A DNA stretch of 64,000 bases from Desulfobacula toluolica Tol2 (GCF_000307105.1 NC_018645.1:4970001-5034000); one strand, 5' to 3'. Numbered from the stretch's first letter, positions 9,002-19,512 are shown. Made by a program: numbers and translations. The notes: a model not told the origin generated them from the sequence alone.

Positions 9002-12000
9002 ATGAAATCTTATACCCTTGCTTATTATTCAGCCACGTCAATGGAAATATCCTCTTTAAGTCAGGGCATCGAGCAGTTCATAGAGGCCGGTAAACGGGTC
9101 CGGGTGCATGCCAAAACCCAGACCCAGCTCTTTGACGACAGCAGGATACATTCTTTTGTGGACCGGGCCGTGACTGCGGACATAATTATCATCACTCTGC
9201 ACGGCGGCAAAGAATCCTGTCCGGCCTTTGATCCTTTGATTGAAGCCCTGAACAGCCTGAAATCGGAAAACAGGGAAAAAGCATGGCTGCATATCCAGCC
9301 CATGGGCGGGGATGAGGATGCCATGGAACTGGCAAGGAAGTACTCCACAGGGTTCGGCACCCCGGCATGGGATGAGATTCATGCCTATTTGAAACACGGG
9401 GGGGCGGTTAATTTTAAACATCTGCTTTTTTATCTCCATGATCTTTTGATCGGGGCTGACGGATTTGACCCGATTGAATTTGCCCCTCCCTTGCCCCTTC
9501 CCCTTGAAGGCATATATCATCCTGATTTTTCCCACATTCCCTCTTTTAAGGAATACGATCAAAAAAAAATCAAACCCGGCCGGATCACTATCGGCCTGTG
9601 GTTTTACCAGACCTATTGGGTGAATAACAATCTTAAATTTATCAATGCTTTGATCAGAACCGCTGAAAAATCAGGGGCCAATATTATTCCGGTGTTTCAT
9701 CTGCGGTACAAGGACAAGCTCCTTGGAAACCGGGGAGCCGATGATATTGCCCGCCAGTTTTTTATGAAACAGGGAAAGCCGGTTATTGATGTACTCATCA
9801 ACCCCATGATGTTTTCCATGACATTGGCGGACCCGGATTACAAGGATATCTATCCAAACCTGAATGTGCCGGTCATCCAGGCCATGACCACCCTGCAGCC
9901 CTATGAGAGCTGGAAACAAGGCTTTCAGGGCATGACCACCATGGAAGTCTCTTTTGCAGCTGCCCAGCCCGAGTTTGACGGCACCCTGATCTCCGTACCC
10001 GTGGCATCCAGGGAAATGGATGAGACCGACCCTTTGACCGGTGCGCTCATTGCCCGGTATATGCCCATCCTGGATCGGGTGGAACAGGTGGTGAACCTGG
10101 CCCTTAACTGGGCACGGTTGTCAAAAAAGGAAAACCAGGATAAAAAAGTGGCCATTATTTTTCACCATTATCCCCCGCGCAATGACCGCATTGGCTGTGC
10201 CGCCGGCCTGGACAGTTTTGAAAGTGTGAAAAAACTGGTGGACCGGTTAAAGCAGGAAGGATATCGGGTGGAAAAAACCTATGAAAAAGGAGACACGCTT
10301 TCCCACGAAATCATTGACGGCATGACCTGTGACCAGAGATGGCTTATGCCCGAGCAGATGTATGAGAAATCCGTGGCCCATGCCGAAAGATCAGATTATC
10401 TGCCCTGGCACGATAATCTGCCAAAGGCCATCAAGGAAAAGCAGGTGGCCGATTGGGGTGACATGCCCGGGGATTTGTTTGTCCATAAGGATGAACTGCT
10501 GTTTTCAGGGGTTAAGAACGGGAACCTTTTTATCACGGTCCAGCCGCCCAGGGGATACCTGGAAAACATTGACAAGGCCTACCATGACATGTATCTGTCC
10601 CCGCCCCACCATTATCTTGCACAATACCGGTATATCAAGCATATTTTCAAGGCCGACGCCGTCATCCATGTGGGCAAGCACGGGTCCCTGGAATGGTTGC
10701 CGGGCAAGGCCCTGGGATTATCCAGAGAATGCTATCCCGATCTTTCCATCATGGACCTGCCCAATATTTATCCGTATATCATCAATGACCCCAGTGAGGG
10801 CACCCAGGCCAAGCGCAGAAGTTATGCCTGTATCATTGATCATCTGACACCGGTGTTTACCAATGCAGACCTTTATGAAGACCTGTCAACGGTGGAGAAT
10901 CATCTTAAGGAATATTATGATGCCGTCAGGGAGGACCCGGGGAAGGTTGCCGTACTCAAGCCCATGATCTGGGAGGCTGTGGTAAAAGCAGATCTTGATA
11001 AAGATTTGAAGGTGACACAAGAAACGGCTTTCACCGATTTTGACGCTTTCCTGGAAGATTTGCATGCCTATCTGGGAGACCTTGGGGATACCATGATCAA
11101 TGACGGCCTCCATATCCTGGGGACGGTGCCGGAAAAAGAACGGCTCATTGAATTTCTTGTGCAACTCACCCGGGTGGCCAACGGCTCGATTCCCTCTCTT
11201 AGAGAATCCATTGTTAAAGTTATTGGTCATGATTATGATCATCTCCTGGAAAACAAAGGCAGGGTGGTGGATACAGAACAAGGTCTTACGGGTAGCCAGT
11301 TGATTTCAAAGGCACACAGCCTTTGCCTGGAACTTGTGACCCGGCTGTTGGACAGCAGGGATTTAAACCATCAGATTCCCGGGATGATTTCAGATACCCT
11401 TGGCAGGACCAGTCCGGATGTTGAAGAAACCCTGGCTTACCTGGCGGACTGTCTTGTACCCAATATTGAAAAAACACCACAGGAAATCATGGCAACCCTC
11501 ACGGCTCTCAATGGCGGGTTTGTCCTTCCCGGGCCTTCCGGGGCACCCACCCGGGGTCAGGCGGATATCCTGCCCACCGGCAGAAATTTTTATTCGGTGG
11601 ATCCCTATAAAATTCCCAGTCTCGGGGCCTGGGAAGTCGGTCAGTCTCTGGCCCATGCCCTTCTGGCCCGATACCAGGAAGAAACCGGCAATTATCCGGA
11701 AAGTGTGGGTATCATTGTTTACGGGGGTTCCACCATGCGGTCCAAGGGAGATGACATTGCAGAAATTTTTTATCTTCTGGGTGTCAAACCCGTGTGGCAC
11801 AAGACCAACCAGACGGTTCTGGGGCTTGAGATTATTCCCTTAAGGGAACTGGGGCGGCCTAGGATTGATGTGGTCCCAAGAATCTCGGGATTTTTCAGGG
11901 ACTCTTTTCCATTGCTGGTGAAGCGCATTGATGAAGCGGTCCAAATGGTGGCAGCCTTGGATGAACCCCTTGAATCAAATTTGATTCGCAGGCATGTGAG

Positions 12001-12787
12001 CCGGGATATAAAAGAGTATGAAAGCCGGGGACTGTCCCAAGACCAGGCCTTCCGGGAGGCCACCTTCCGGGTGTTTGGTTGTCCGCCCGGCACATATGGG
12101 GCCGGGGTATCCGAACTTGTGGAATCCAAGAACTGGAAAACCCAGGAGGATCTGGGCAACAATTATATCCGGTATTCCAGTCATGCGTATGGAGAGGGCA
12201 GCTATGGTCTGCAAAAACCGGCTGTATTCAGAACGCTTCTATCCCGGATGAATGTGACGGTTAAAAATGAGGATTCTCGGGAATATGACATGATGTCCTG
12301 TACGGATTACTATAATTATTATGGCGGACTCATTGTCGCCGGAAAAACAGTGACCGGCAAGTTCCCCTTTTCCATGGTCGGAGACAGTTCCGATCCCAAA
12401 CGGGTGAAAATGAGAACCACCCATGAAGAGGCGAAACATGTCTTAAGATCAAGGCTGGTCAATCCAAAATGGCTGGAAGGAATGATGCGCCACGGCTACA
12501 AAGGCGCAGGGGATATTTCCCATATGATGGATGTGGCCCTGGGCTGGGATGCCACGGCCGAAGTCATGGAAGACTGGATGTACGAACGTATGGCAAATGC
12601 CTATGTCCTGGATGAAAAAATGAAAGAATGGATGAACGCGGTTAATCCCTATGCCCGCCAAAATATTCTGGATAAATTACTGGAAGCCATTTCCAGGGGC
12701 ATGTGGCAGGCAGATTCAAAAATGGAGGCCACCCTTAAAGAAGAATACCTTGAAATTGAAGGGGAAATAGAAGGTCTCACGGAATAA
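9002..12787 (+). CDS. cobN: CobN-family metal-chelatase large subunit, full length (CobN-2)
   Basis: A protein of 1261 residues, the normal CobN length, with a strong ribosome-binding site (AAAGGATAAAATAAA then ATG). The motif HVGKHGSLEWLPGK near residue 556 is intact, followed by DLPNIYPYIINDPSEG and AKRRSYACIIDHLTP. PTGRNFYSVDPYKIPS near residue 860 and PPGTYGAGV near 1030 are standard CobN blocks. In aerobic B12 synthesis CobN with CobS/CobT inserts cobalt. Anaerobes normally use CbiK or CbiX instead, and HmuS, a CobN relative in Bacteroidetes haem loci, has been reported to remove iron from haem, so metal removal or exchange is also possible. It lies directly upstream of a TonB-dependent receptor and the AAA+ partners. 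Substrate is undetermined. Confidence 0.9.
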   Translation: MKSYTLAYYSATSMEISSLSQGIEQFIEAGKRVRVHAKTQTQLFDDSRIHSFVDRAVTADIIIITLHGGKESCPAFDPLIEALNSLKSENREKAWLHIQPMGGDEDAMELARKYSTGFGTPAWDEIHAYLKHGGAVNFKHLLFYLHDLLIGADGFDPIEFAPPLPLPLEGIYHPDFSHIPSFKEYDQKKIKPGRITIGLWFYQTYWVNNNLKFINALIRTAEKSGANIIPVFHLRYKDKLLGNRGADDIARQFFMKQGKPVIDVLINPMMFSMTLADPDYKDIYPNLNVPVIQAMTTLQPYESWKQGFQGMTTMEVSFAAAQPEFDGTLISVPVASREMDETDPLTGALIARYMPILDRVEQVVNLALNWARLSKKENQDKKVAIIFHHYPPRNDRIGCAAGLDSFESVKKLVDRLKQEGYRVEKTYEKGDTLSHEIIDGMTCDQRWLMPEQMYEKSVAHAERSDYLPWHDNLPKAIKEKQVADWGDMPGDLFVHKDELLFSGVKNGNLFITVQPPRGYLENIDKAYHDMYLSPPHHYLAQYRYIKHIFKADAVIHVGKHGSLEWLPGKALGLSRECYPDLSIMDLPNIYPYIINDPSEGTQAKRRSYACIIDHLTPVFTNADLYEDLSTVENHLKEYYDAVREDPGKVAVLKPMIWEAVVKADLDKDLKVTQETAFTDFDAFLEDLHAYLGDLGDTMINDGLHILGTVPEKERLIEFLVQLTRVANGSIPSLRESIVKVIGHDYDHLLENKGRVVDTEQGLTGSQLISKAHSLCLELVTRLLDSRDLNHQIPGMISDTLGRTSPDVEETLAYLADCLVPNIEKTPQEIMATLTALNGGFVLPGPSGAPTRGQADILPTGRNFYSVDPYKIPSLGAWEVGQSLAHALLARYQEETGNYPESVGIIVYGGSTMRSKGDDIAEIFYLLGVKPVWHKTNQTVLGLEIIPLRELGRPRIDVVPRISGFFRDSFPLLVKRIDEAVQMVAALDEPLESNLIRRHVSRDIKEYESRGLSQDQAFREATFRVFGCPPGTYGAGVSELVESKNWKTQEDLGNNYIRYSSHAYGEGSYGLQKPAVFRTLLSRMNVTVKNEDSREYDMMSCTDYYNYYGGLIVAGKTVTGKFPFSMVGDSSDPKRVKMRTTHEEAKHVLRSRLVNPKWLEGMMRHGYKGAGDISHMMDVALGWDATAEVMEDWMYERMANAYVLDEKMKEWMNAVNPYARQNILDKLLEAISRGMWQADSKMEATLKEEYLEIEGEIEGLTE

Positions 12788-12788
12788 A

Positions 12789-14522
12789 ATGAAACCACTG
12801 TTTTTTTTGCTCCCGATCCTTATTCTGGCATCTGTTTTCGCACCATCTGAAGTCCCGGGATTCACAGAAACCAAAGCCTATGTCCTTATCACAAAAGCAG
12901 ATATTGAAGGGTTGCGTGCCGGCCGGATTCAGGACGTCCTGAACCTGGTACCCGGTGTCAATGCAGGGGATACATCCATTGCCATCCGGGGGGTCTATAA
13001 GGTGAGAGTGGTAATGGACGGAAAAATGATCAATGATCCAACTTCCAGTTACGGGGGGGTGAAATGGGAAACGATCTCCCTGCAGAAGGTTGAATCCATA
13101 AAGGTGTATAAAAGTTCCGGCAGTACCGCCTTTGGCAGTGATGCCAGCGGTGGTGTGATTGTGATTACCACGGACAAAACCCGGGAGACTTCTGGATTTG
13201 TGGAAGCCCATACCGGCAATTTTGATACCCACCATACCTATCTTTCCTGCCGGTCAGGAACAGAACGGTTTTCCCTGTCTGCTTCGGCAGGCCTTGACCG
13301 GACCGACGGCTATCGGCCAAATGCTGATAAAGAAAAAAAAATGATCCAGGGAGATGCGGGGTTTTCCCCGGATAACACCACCCGGTTTCGAATTTTTGCA
13401 AGTCAGCTTTCCGAGGACAGGGGTTCTCCGGGAATGAATGCCTATCCCACCCCCAATGCCCGGTATGCCTATGATCTTTTTTCCGGCCTTTTCACTGCTG
13501 ACATATGGAAATTTCAAAATAAACTGACTTATATTGATGCGGAAAGGAAAAATACCAATCCGGACACCCACCTGGATACCCTGTTAAGAATTGAAAAAAT
13601 CAGGGATGAACTGACCCGGCAGATCCAGTGGGATCATTGGGGCAACCTGTCCATTGGTTCAGGAGGTGAAAAAACCACTGCCCGGTCCACGGGATTTGCC
13701 ACCCGGGAAGAGACCCATGCATGGGGGTTTGCCACTTTTTCCGGTCAATTGGACCGCATACCGGTTCAGTTCAGTCTGGGAGGCAGAGTTGAAACATATT
13801 CCGAGTTTGATGAGTCCTTCAGCCCGGAAATTACGGCGGGGATTCACAAAAATGCATTTCGCGCAAAAATCAGTTTTTCCCGTACCCATAACATTCCTTC
13901 CTTTTACCAGCGCTATTACCAGAGTACCTCCATGCTGCCGAATCCGGATCTCACTCCGGAACAGGCTGACAATATCAGTCTTTCTTTGTCCATGGCAGTG
14001 TCTGACTGGATGAGCCTTGACCTGTCGCCTTTTTACAACAGGATCACGGACCGCATCACCTATGTCAGGGAGGGCAGCACCGGTTCCTATGTCAACCTGG
14101 GCAAAGTAACGTACACGGGTGTGGATCTCTCCTTTGATGTAAAACCTGGAAAAAATTTAAAGCTGAAAACCACCTATACCTATCTTGAGGCAAAAGATGA
14201 GAACACAGGATTATTTTTGTCTTCCAAACCCAGACACCGGGCAATGGCAGATCTTGTGTATACGCCTGCTCAATCTTTTTGTCTGCGTCTGTCCCTGGAA
14301 CATGTATCATCGGTTTTTGCCAACAAGGCAAACACCCGAAAAGAGGATGGATATACTCTGGGAAATGTGCGGCTGGAATACCGGTTGAAACTTTCTTTTT
14401 TGAAGGAATCCGTGACCCTGTTTACTGAAGTTAAAAATATCGGGGACACATTTTACATGTATGGAGACGGCTATTCCGGGGCCCCCAGGACATGGATAAC
14501 AGGTGCAAGAATAAAATTTTAA
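12789..14522 (+). CDS. TonB-dependent outer-membrane receptor
   Basis: A protein of 577 residues with an N-terminal signal peptide (hydrophobic stretch about residues 4-18) and no cleaved signalling extension. The plug domain shows RIQDVLNLVPGV, a weak TonB-box region before it, IRGVYKVRVVMDGK and SGGVIVIT. The barrel is made of alternating aromatic strands and ends in a C-terminal Phe (GARIKF), as required for BAM-dependent insertion. It is short, as in the BtuB class. It starts one base after the CobN-2 stop, so transport and chelatase are in one operon. A corrinoid or haem ligand is suggested by context. No tonB, exbB or exbD gene is in the window. Confidence 0.88.
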   Translation: MKPLFFLLPILILASVFAPSEVPGFTETKAYVLITKADIEGLRAGRIQDVLNLVPGVNAGDTSIAIRGVYKVRVVMDGKMINDPTSSYGGVKWETISLQKVESIKVYKSSGSTAFGSDASGGVIVITTDKTRETSGFVEAHTGNFDTHHTYLSCRSGTERFSLSASAGLDRTDGYRPNADKEKKMIQGDAGFSPDNTTRFRIFASQLSEDRGSPGMNAYPTPNARYAYDLFSGLFTADIWKFQNKLTYIDAERKNTNPDTHLDTLLRIEKIRDELTRQIQWDHWGNLSIGSGGEKTTARSTGFATREETHAWGFATFSGQLDRIPVQFSLGGRVETYSEFDESFSPEITAGIHKNAFRAKISFSRTHNIPSFYQRYYQSTSMLPNPDLTPEQADNISLSLSMAVSDWMSLDLSPFYNRITDRITYVREGSTGSYVNLGKVTYTGVDLSFDVKPGKNLKLKTTYTYLEAKDENTGLFLSSKPRHRAMADLVYTPAQSFCLRLSLEHVSSVFANKANTRKEDGYTLGNVRLEYRLKLSFLKESVTLFTEVKNIGDTFYMYGDGYSGAPRTWITGARIKF

Positions 14523-14568
14523 TGATACCCATGAAATTGACCAGCAGATTCAAACCAAAGGAAAAAAA

Positions 14569-16602
14569 ATGAGAAACATATTTCCCTTTTCAGCCATCAT
14601 CGGCCAGGAAGACTTAAAGCTGTCACTGATCCTTACCGCCATTCATCCCGGCATTGGCGGTGTCCTGATCCGGGGGGAAAAGGGTACGGCCAAATCCACG
14701 ATCGTCCGGGGTCTGGCGGATGTACTGCCAAAAATCCGGGTGATCGAAGGATGTGCTTTTAATTGTAATCCAGACAGCTTGTTTTTATGTGATACCTGTA
14801 AACAGGGGATACCTGAAGACAGGATCATCACCCTCCGCAAGCAGGTGGTCACCCTGCCGTTGAATGCCACCGAGGACCGGGTGGCCGGTGGTATGGATTT
14901 TAACCGGGCAGTAAAGGAAGGCAGAAAAATCTTGCTGCCGGGGCTTCTGGCCCAGGCCCACCGGGGAATTCTTTACGTGGATGAAATTAATCTTTTGGAT
15001 GACCATATTGTGGATATTATCCTGGATGCAGCCGCTTCCGGGGAAAACCATGTGGAGCGGGAAGGACTTTCCTTGTGCCATGAAGCAAAATTTCTCCTGG
15101 TGGGGACCATGAACCCGGAAGAAGGGGATCTGCGTCCTCAGCTCCTGGATCGGTTCGGATTATGCGTGGAGGTGGCTTCGGAAAAAGATCCGGAAGCAAG
15201 GATCACCCTCATGGAACAGCGGGAATTGTATGACCGTGATCCAACGGCCTTCAGGGTCGGCTGTGAATCAAAGACCCAAAAGCTGGCTCAAAAGATTGAA
15301 AAGGCAAAAAAATTGTTGCCCCGGGTCCGGATGCGGTCCCATTTGCGGTCTTTTATTGCAGAACTCTGTAGCAGCAACCATGTGGCAGGCCACAGGGCTG
15401 ATCTTGTCATTGAACAGGCTGCCCGGGCCCATGCAGCACTTCTGGGACAGGTGGATGTAGAGATTGATGACATCAGTGTGGTGGCAAAATTTGCCTTGCT
15501 GCACAGGAAGCGGGAGGCTGATCCGCCACCGCCACCGCCACCACCGCCTTCTGAAAAGGACCGGAAGGATGATCCCCCCTCTGAACCGGATGAACCAAAT
15601 AAACCGGATGAACCGAATCAGGAAGGGGACCCTGAACAAGAAAACCCGCCACCGGCTGAATCCGGGAAACCGGACTCAGAAAATCCTGAAGAAAATGACC
15701 GGGATGATCCGGATCAGGATACAAAAAAAGATCTGCCCCAGCCTAAAGAGGATGTCAAAGAGCAGATATTTGACATCGGTGCCACATTCAAGGTTAAAAA
15801 AATTACCACGCCCAGGGACCGTAAGATGCGGCGGGGATCGGGTCGGCGTTCCCGCACCCGGGTATCCCGGAAACAGGGCCGGTATGTAAAAAGCGGGATG
15901 AAAAGACTCCATAATGACGTGGCCTTTGATGCCACGCTCAGGGCTGCAGCCCCTTACCAGCTTCGGCGGGAGGTGCCGGAAGGACTTTTTATCAGCCTTA
16001 AACCCGAGGATATCAGGGAAAAAATCAGGGAAAAAAGAATTGGAAATTTCCTGGCTTTCCTGGTGGATGCCTCCGGATCAATGGGGGCAAAAGGGCGGAT
16101 GGCCGCTTCCAAGGGGGCTGTTTTATCCCTTCTTCTGGATGCTTACCAGAAACGGGACCGGGTGGCAATGGTTTCGTTCAGAAAATCAGAGGCCTATGTC
16201 AACCTGCCCCCTACAAGTTCAATAGAGCTTGCGGCCCAGTATCTTAAGGAAATGCCCGTGGGCGGCAGAACCCCCCTGTCCGCCGGCCTGGACAAGGTGT
16301 TTCAGATGGTGGGGAATGTGCTGCTCAGGGATCCGGCCACCCGTCCGATTGTTTTGATTATCACGGACGGAAAAACCAATGTGGCAATGGGACAGGGCAA
16401 GCCTGTGGAAGAGGCCATGACTTTTGCAGCCAGGATGGGACAGGATGAACGGATCAAGTATATCGTGGTGGACACCGAAGCCGATGGACTGGTGCGCTTC
16501 GGGCTTGCCGGGAAACTGGCTGCTGCGGCCGGTGCCCAATATTGTAAAATAGATGATTTGCAGGCCGACTCCCTTGTCAGTCTGGTTAAAGATACCCAAT
16601 AA
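14569..16602 (+). CDS. Fused ChlI-ChlD type chelatase AAA+/VWA subunit
   Basis: A 677-residue protein. The N-terminal AAA+ domain has Walker [10 protein letters not shown] at residues 36-44, Walker B ILYVDEINLLDD near 132-143 and [19 protein letters not shown] Cys-rich insert (CAFNCNPDS then CDTC) follows Walker A. A linker of polyproline and acidic repeats spans about residues 313-400, and a VWA domain begins near 490 with the MIDAS motif DASGSMG. This domain order is that of BchD/ChlD but with an intact ATPase, as in many putative cobaltochelatases. It would drive the CobN subunits. Ribosome-binding site AAAGG before the ATG. Confidence 0.9.
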   Translation: MRNIFPFSAIIGQEDLKLSLILTAIHPGIGGVLIRGEKGTAKSTIVRGLADVLPKIRVIEGCAFNCNPDSLFLCDTCKQGIPEDRIITLRKQVVTLPLNATEDRVAGGMDFNRAVKEGRKILLPGLLAQAHRGILYVDEINLLDDHIVDIILDAAASGENHVEREGLSLCHEAKFLLVGTMNPEEGDLRPQLLDRFGLCVEVASEKDPEARITLMEQRELYDRDPTAFRVGCESKTQKLAQKIEKAKKLLPRVRMRSHLRSFIAELCSSNHVAGHRADLVIEQAARAHAALLGQVDVEIDDISVVAKFALLHRKREADPPPPPPPPPSEKDRKDDPPSEPDEPNKPDEPNQEGDPEQENPPPAESGKPDSENPEENDRDDPDQDTKKDLPQPKEDVKEQIFDIGATFKVKKITTPRDRKMRRGSGRRSRTRVSRKQGRYVKSGMKRLHNDVAFDATLRAAAPYQLRREVPEGLFISLKPEDIREKIREKRIGNFLAFLVDASGSMGAKGRMAASKGAVLSLLLDAYQKRDRVAMVSFRKSEAYVNLPPTSSIELAAQYLKEMPVGGRTPLSAGLDKVFQMVGNVLLRDPATRPIVLIITDGKTNVAMGQGKPVEEAMTFAARMGQDERIKYIVVDTEADGLVRFGLAGKLAAAAGAQYCKIDDLQADSLVSLVKDTQ

Positions 16603-16610
16603 GGGTGATA

Positions 16611-16702
16611 CTAACTGCCACGGGCAGGCCTGGTATTTCATACGGGTTGCCCACAACAAAACATGAAAGTCTTTGTTTGGATTTTTGAAGACTTTCATAT
16701 GA
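16611..16702 (+). repeat. Dispersed leader-type repeat, copy B (best preserved)
   Basis: Begins ACTAACTGCCACGGGCAGG (from 16610). GGGCA (16622-16626) pairs with TGCCC (16648-16652), then CACAACAAAAC leads into an 11-bp perfect inverted repeat, ATGAAAGTCTT (16663-16673) with AAGACTTTCAT (16688-16698), separated by 14 bases. It ends about 19 bases before the next start codon and lies between two chelatase subunit genes. Confidence 0.85.
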
Positions 16703-16720
16703 AAATTAAAGGAAATTTTG

Positions 16721-17770
16721 ATGAAAAACAAACCCATATTCCCCTTCACGGCCATTGTGGGACAAGAAGAAATGAAGTTGGCATTGATACTCAATATTAT
16801 AAACCCCACCTTGTCAGGCGTACTCATCAGGGGAGAAAAAGGCACGGCAAAGTCCACAGCGGTAAGGGCCCTGGCTCAAATTCTGCCGAACATTGAGCGG
16901 GTAAAGGCGTGTCCGTTCCAACTGGCCGTAAACGAGACAGGAACAATCTGTAACGCCTGTGTCTCAACGGATTGCCCGGCCCGATCCGATAGCGCAATAC
17001 TTGAAACCACTCTTTTGGGAATCAGTGTTATTGAATTGCCCGTGGGTGCCACAGAAGACCGGGTAGTGGGAACGATGGATCTGGAACATGCCTTGAAAAA
17101 AGGGGAAAAAAGGATCGAGCCCGGCCTTCTGGCAGCGGCCCACCGGGGTATTCTCTATGTGGATGAGGTGAATCTGCTGGATGACCATGTGGTGGATGTA
17201 CTCCTGGATTCCGCAGCCATGGGGGTGAACACCATTGAAAGGGAAGGTGTTTCTTTTTCCCATCCGGCCAGGTTTACCCTTGTGGGAACCATGAACCCTG
17301 AAGAAGGGGAGTTGCGGCCCCAGCTCCTGGACCGTTTCGGACTCTGTGTCAATATTCAGGGCGCGTTGGAGCCTGAAGACCGGGTGGCGGTCATGGAACG
17401 GCGTGCTGCCTTTGATGAAGACCCGGACGGTTTTTGCCGGCAATGGGAAAACAGGTCCCAGTACCTGTCCCAAAAGATCGAACAGGCCATGGATCTTTAT
17501 CCCCGGGTGACCATTGAAAGACCGCTGCTTTATGAAATCGCTTCTTTCTGCCTGGATGTGGGGGTAGACGGTCACCGGGGGGATATCATCATCCTGAAAA
17601 CCGCCAAGACCCTGGCGGCCTACAACGGCCGGGACCAGGTGGATTCGGCAGACATTGAACGGGCCGCAGAGCTTGCCCTTCCCCACAGGATCAGGCGCAA
17701 ACCCCTCCAGGAGGTGGCCCGGGACATTCATGCCGTCAGAGAACAAAACCGGGGGGCCAAGGCTGTCTAA
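16721..17770 (+). CDS. ChlI/BchI-like chelatase AAA+ subunit
   Basis: A protein of 349 residues from the ATG at 16721, which is supported by AAAGGA eight bases upstream (an in-frame TTG just before it is less likely). Walker [10 protein letters not shown], Walker [14 protein letters not shown] and the sensor region [19 protein letters not shown] are present. A Cys-rich insert (CNACVSTDC) sits where the fused subunit has its Cys pairs. BchI-type ATPases form hexameric rings with ChlD and power metal insertion by the H/CobN subunit. Having both a stand-alone I subunit and an I-D fusion, plus two CobN paralogues, suggests either two chelatase complexes or a mixed ring. Confidence 0.9.
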   Translation: MKNKPIFPFTAIVGQEEMKLALILNIINPTLSGVLIRGEKGTAKSTAVRALAQILPNIERVKACPFQLAVNETGTICNACVSTDCPARSDSAILETTLLGISVIELPVGATEDRVVGTMDLEHALKKGEKRIEPGLLAAAHRGILYVDEVNLLDDHVVDVLLDSAAMGVNTIEREGVSFSHPARFTLVGTMNPEEGELRPQLLDRFGLCVNIQGALEPEDRVAVMERRAAFDEDPDGFCRQWENRSQYLSQKIEQAMDLYPRVTIERPLLYEIASFCLDVGVDGHRGDIIILKTAKTLAAYNGRDQVDSADIERAAELALPHRIRRKPLQEVARDIHAVREQNRGAKAV

Positions 17771-17787
17771 TAAAGATGCCGTAAAAC

Positions 17788-18639
17788 ATGGATGCCATAG
17801 AAATAGAAGATTTAAAAAAAGTGTATAAGGATGTGACAGCCTTGGGGGGAGTCAACTTGAGAATCAAGCAGGGAGAGCTGTTTGCCTATCTGGGCCCCAA
17901 CGGGGCCGGCAAGACCACCACAATCCGGATTCTCACGGGACTTACCCGGCCCGGCTCCGGTAGATGCCGCATCAATGGGTTTGATATCCAGAAAAATGTC
18001 CGGGATGCCAAACGCCAGTATGGGCTTGTGCCCCAGGCCGTAAACCTGGACCAGGAATTGACGGTGGCTGAAAATCTCATGATTCACGGCCGGCTTTTCC
18101 AGATGAGTGCTTCAGCCATCCGTAAAGAAACGGACCGGCTTTTGGGGTATGTGGATTTAAAAGATCGAAAAAAAACACCGGTAAAAAATCTGTCCGGCGG
18201 TATGAAACGGCGCCTCATGATTGCCCGGGCCCTGTTGCATGCACCGGGAGTGCTGTTTCTGGATGAACCCACGGCAGGGCTTGATCCGGGTATCAGGCGG
18301 CGGATCTGGGCCCTGATAAAAAAAATACAGTCCCAGGGCACCACTGTATTTTTAACCACCCATTATATTGAAGAGGCGGAATTTCTGGCCGACCGGGTGG
18401 CATTTTTGGACAAGGGACAAATCGTGGCCCTGAACACGCCGGAAAATTTTATGAAAGCCATTGGCAGCTGGGCCATTGACCGGCTCAAGGAGGATGTCAT
18501 GGAAACGGTTTATTTCAAGGACAGACAGTCGGCCGAGGCGTTTAATACCCGGAATCTTGCACTATATACATTGCGCCGGGTCAATCTGGAAGATGCCTTT
18601 TTAAGTCTGACCGGCAAGAAGGTGGGTGGGACATCTTGA
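17788..18639 (+). CDS. ABC-2 type transporter ATPase (DrrA/CcmA-like)
   Basis: A protein of 283 residues with Walker A GPNGAGKTT, signature LSGGMKRRL and Walker B VLFLDEPTAGLDPGIRRR near residues 153-170, plus THYIEEAE. LSGGMKRRL and the C-terminal part characterise the exporter-type DrrA/NodI group. It follows the ChlI gene by 17 bases, and its permease partner lies directly downstream. What it moves is unknown; in context a modified tetrapyrrole, a removed metal or a by-product are possible. Confidence 0.88.
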   Translation: MDAIEIEDLKKVYKDVTALGGVNLRIKQGELFAYLGPNGAGKTTTIRILTGLTRPGSGRCRINGFDIQKNVRDAKRQYGLVPQAVNLDQELTVAENLMIHGRLFQMSASAIRKETDRLLGYVDLKDRKKTPVKNLSGGMKRRLMIARALLHAPGVLFLDEPTAGLDPGIRRRIWALIKKIQSQGTTVFLTTHYIEEAEFLADRVAFLDKGQIVALNTPENFMKAIGSWAIDRLKEDVMETVYFKDRQSAEAFNTRNLALYTLRRVNLEDAFLSLTGKKVGGTS

Positions 18640-18673
18640 AATCAAAGCGGATAAATCAATAGGAATTATTAAC

Positions 18674-19411
18674 ATGATACACGCCATATCAGCAATCTAT
18701 ATACGGGAGATGCTGATCCTAAAGAAAAGGATCACCCGGCAGATCCCGTCCTGGTCCATCTCCCCTTTATTGTATCTTATTGCCTTTGGGTATGCCGCAG
18801 GCCATGCCGCTCCGGTTGAGGGGCATACATATATGCAATTTTTAATCCCGGGCCTTATTGCCATGAGCAGCATGACCCAGGCCTTTGCCATTGCCAGTGA
18901 TATTAATATTGCAAGATTTTACTGGCATATTTTTGAAGAATTCCAGGCAGCCCCTATTTCAGACTTTGCCTATGTGACGGGCGAGGTTCTGGCAGGCATG
19001 ACCCGGGCGTTTTGTTCTGTCTTGGTGATTATGGTCCTGGGGGGTCTGTTCCGGGTGGATGTTCATTATAACATGGTATTTTTGGTCGCAGTCCTGCTCA
19101 ACAGTTTTGTGTTTGCATCCCTGGCCGTGGGGCTTGCCATGGTTGTCAAATCCCATGCAGACCAGGCCATGCTCAATTCTTTTGTGATCACTCCCATGGC
19201 ATTTCTGGGGGGGACGTTTTTCCCGGTTGACAGACTGCCGGTATGGGCGGGAAAAATCCTTTCTTTTCTTCCCCTGACCCATGCTTCATCCGTCATTCGT
19301 TCTGCCTGCCTGGGAAAAGAAACCGACCCTTTATCCTGGCTGGTGCTGTTAGTCATCGGTATGGCCTTTTTTGCCGCAGCGATTTTCTGTGTTGAAAAGG
19401 CAAAAGATTAA
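18674..19411 (+). CDS. ABC-2 type transporter permease
   Basis: A protein of 245 residues from the ATG at 18674, chosen because AGGAATT lies at the right distance; an in-frame ATG at 18626 overlaps the ATPase gene. It has six hydrophobic segments and the ABC-2 signature region PMAFLGGTFFPVDRLP near residue 175. QFLIPGLIAMSSMTQAF is typical of DrrB/NodJ permeases. It pairs with the ATPase at 17788. Confidence 0.88.
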   Translation: MIHAISAIYIREMLILKKRITRQIPSWSISPLLYLIAFGYAAGHAAPVEGHTYMQFLIPGLIAMSSMTQAFAIASDINIARFYWHIFEEFQAAPISDFAYVTGEVLAGMTRAFCSVLVIMVLGGLFRVDVHYNMVFLVAVLLNSFVFASLAVGLAMVVKSHADQAMLNSFVITPMAFLGGTFFPVDRLPVWAGKILSFLPLTHASSVIRSACLGKETDPLSWLVLLVIGMAFFAAAIFCVEKAKD

Positions 19412-19414
19412 TTT

Positions 19415-19497
19415 TATTATGAAAGAACTTCTAACTTGCTGGAATTAGATCTCTCTTATTCTTAGTTTTGACAGAATTATCTGCCATGGTTATTAGT
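19415..19497 (-). repeat. Dispersed leader-type repeat, copy C (degenerate, reverse orientation)
   Basis: Read on the minus strand it starts ACTAATAACCATGGCAG and ends near AGTTCTTTCATA, matching both ends of copy A (ACTAACGCCATGGCAG, GAGTTCTTTCATA). The middle is diverged. It is the only copy whose downstream end does not point at the following gene. Confidence 0.55.
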
Positions 19498-19512
19498 GAA
19501 AGATAAAAATGA

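Noticed and set aside
15464-15889. Long plus-strand frame inside the fused ChlI-ChlD gene
   Set aside because: It is a shadow created by the low-complexity proline/acidic linker; the main frame has full AAA+ and VWA motifs.
16964-17746. 260-codon minus-strand frame opposite the ChlI gene
   Set aside because: Antisense to a gene with intact Walker motifs; no own motifs or ribosome-binding site.
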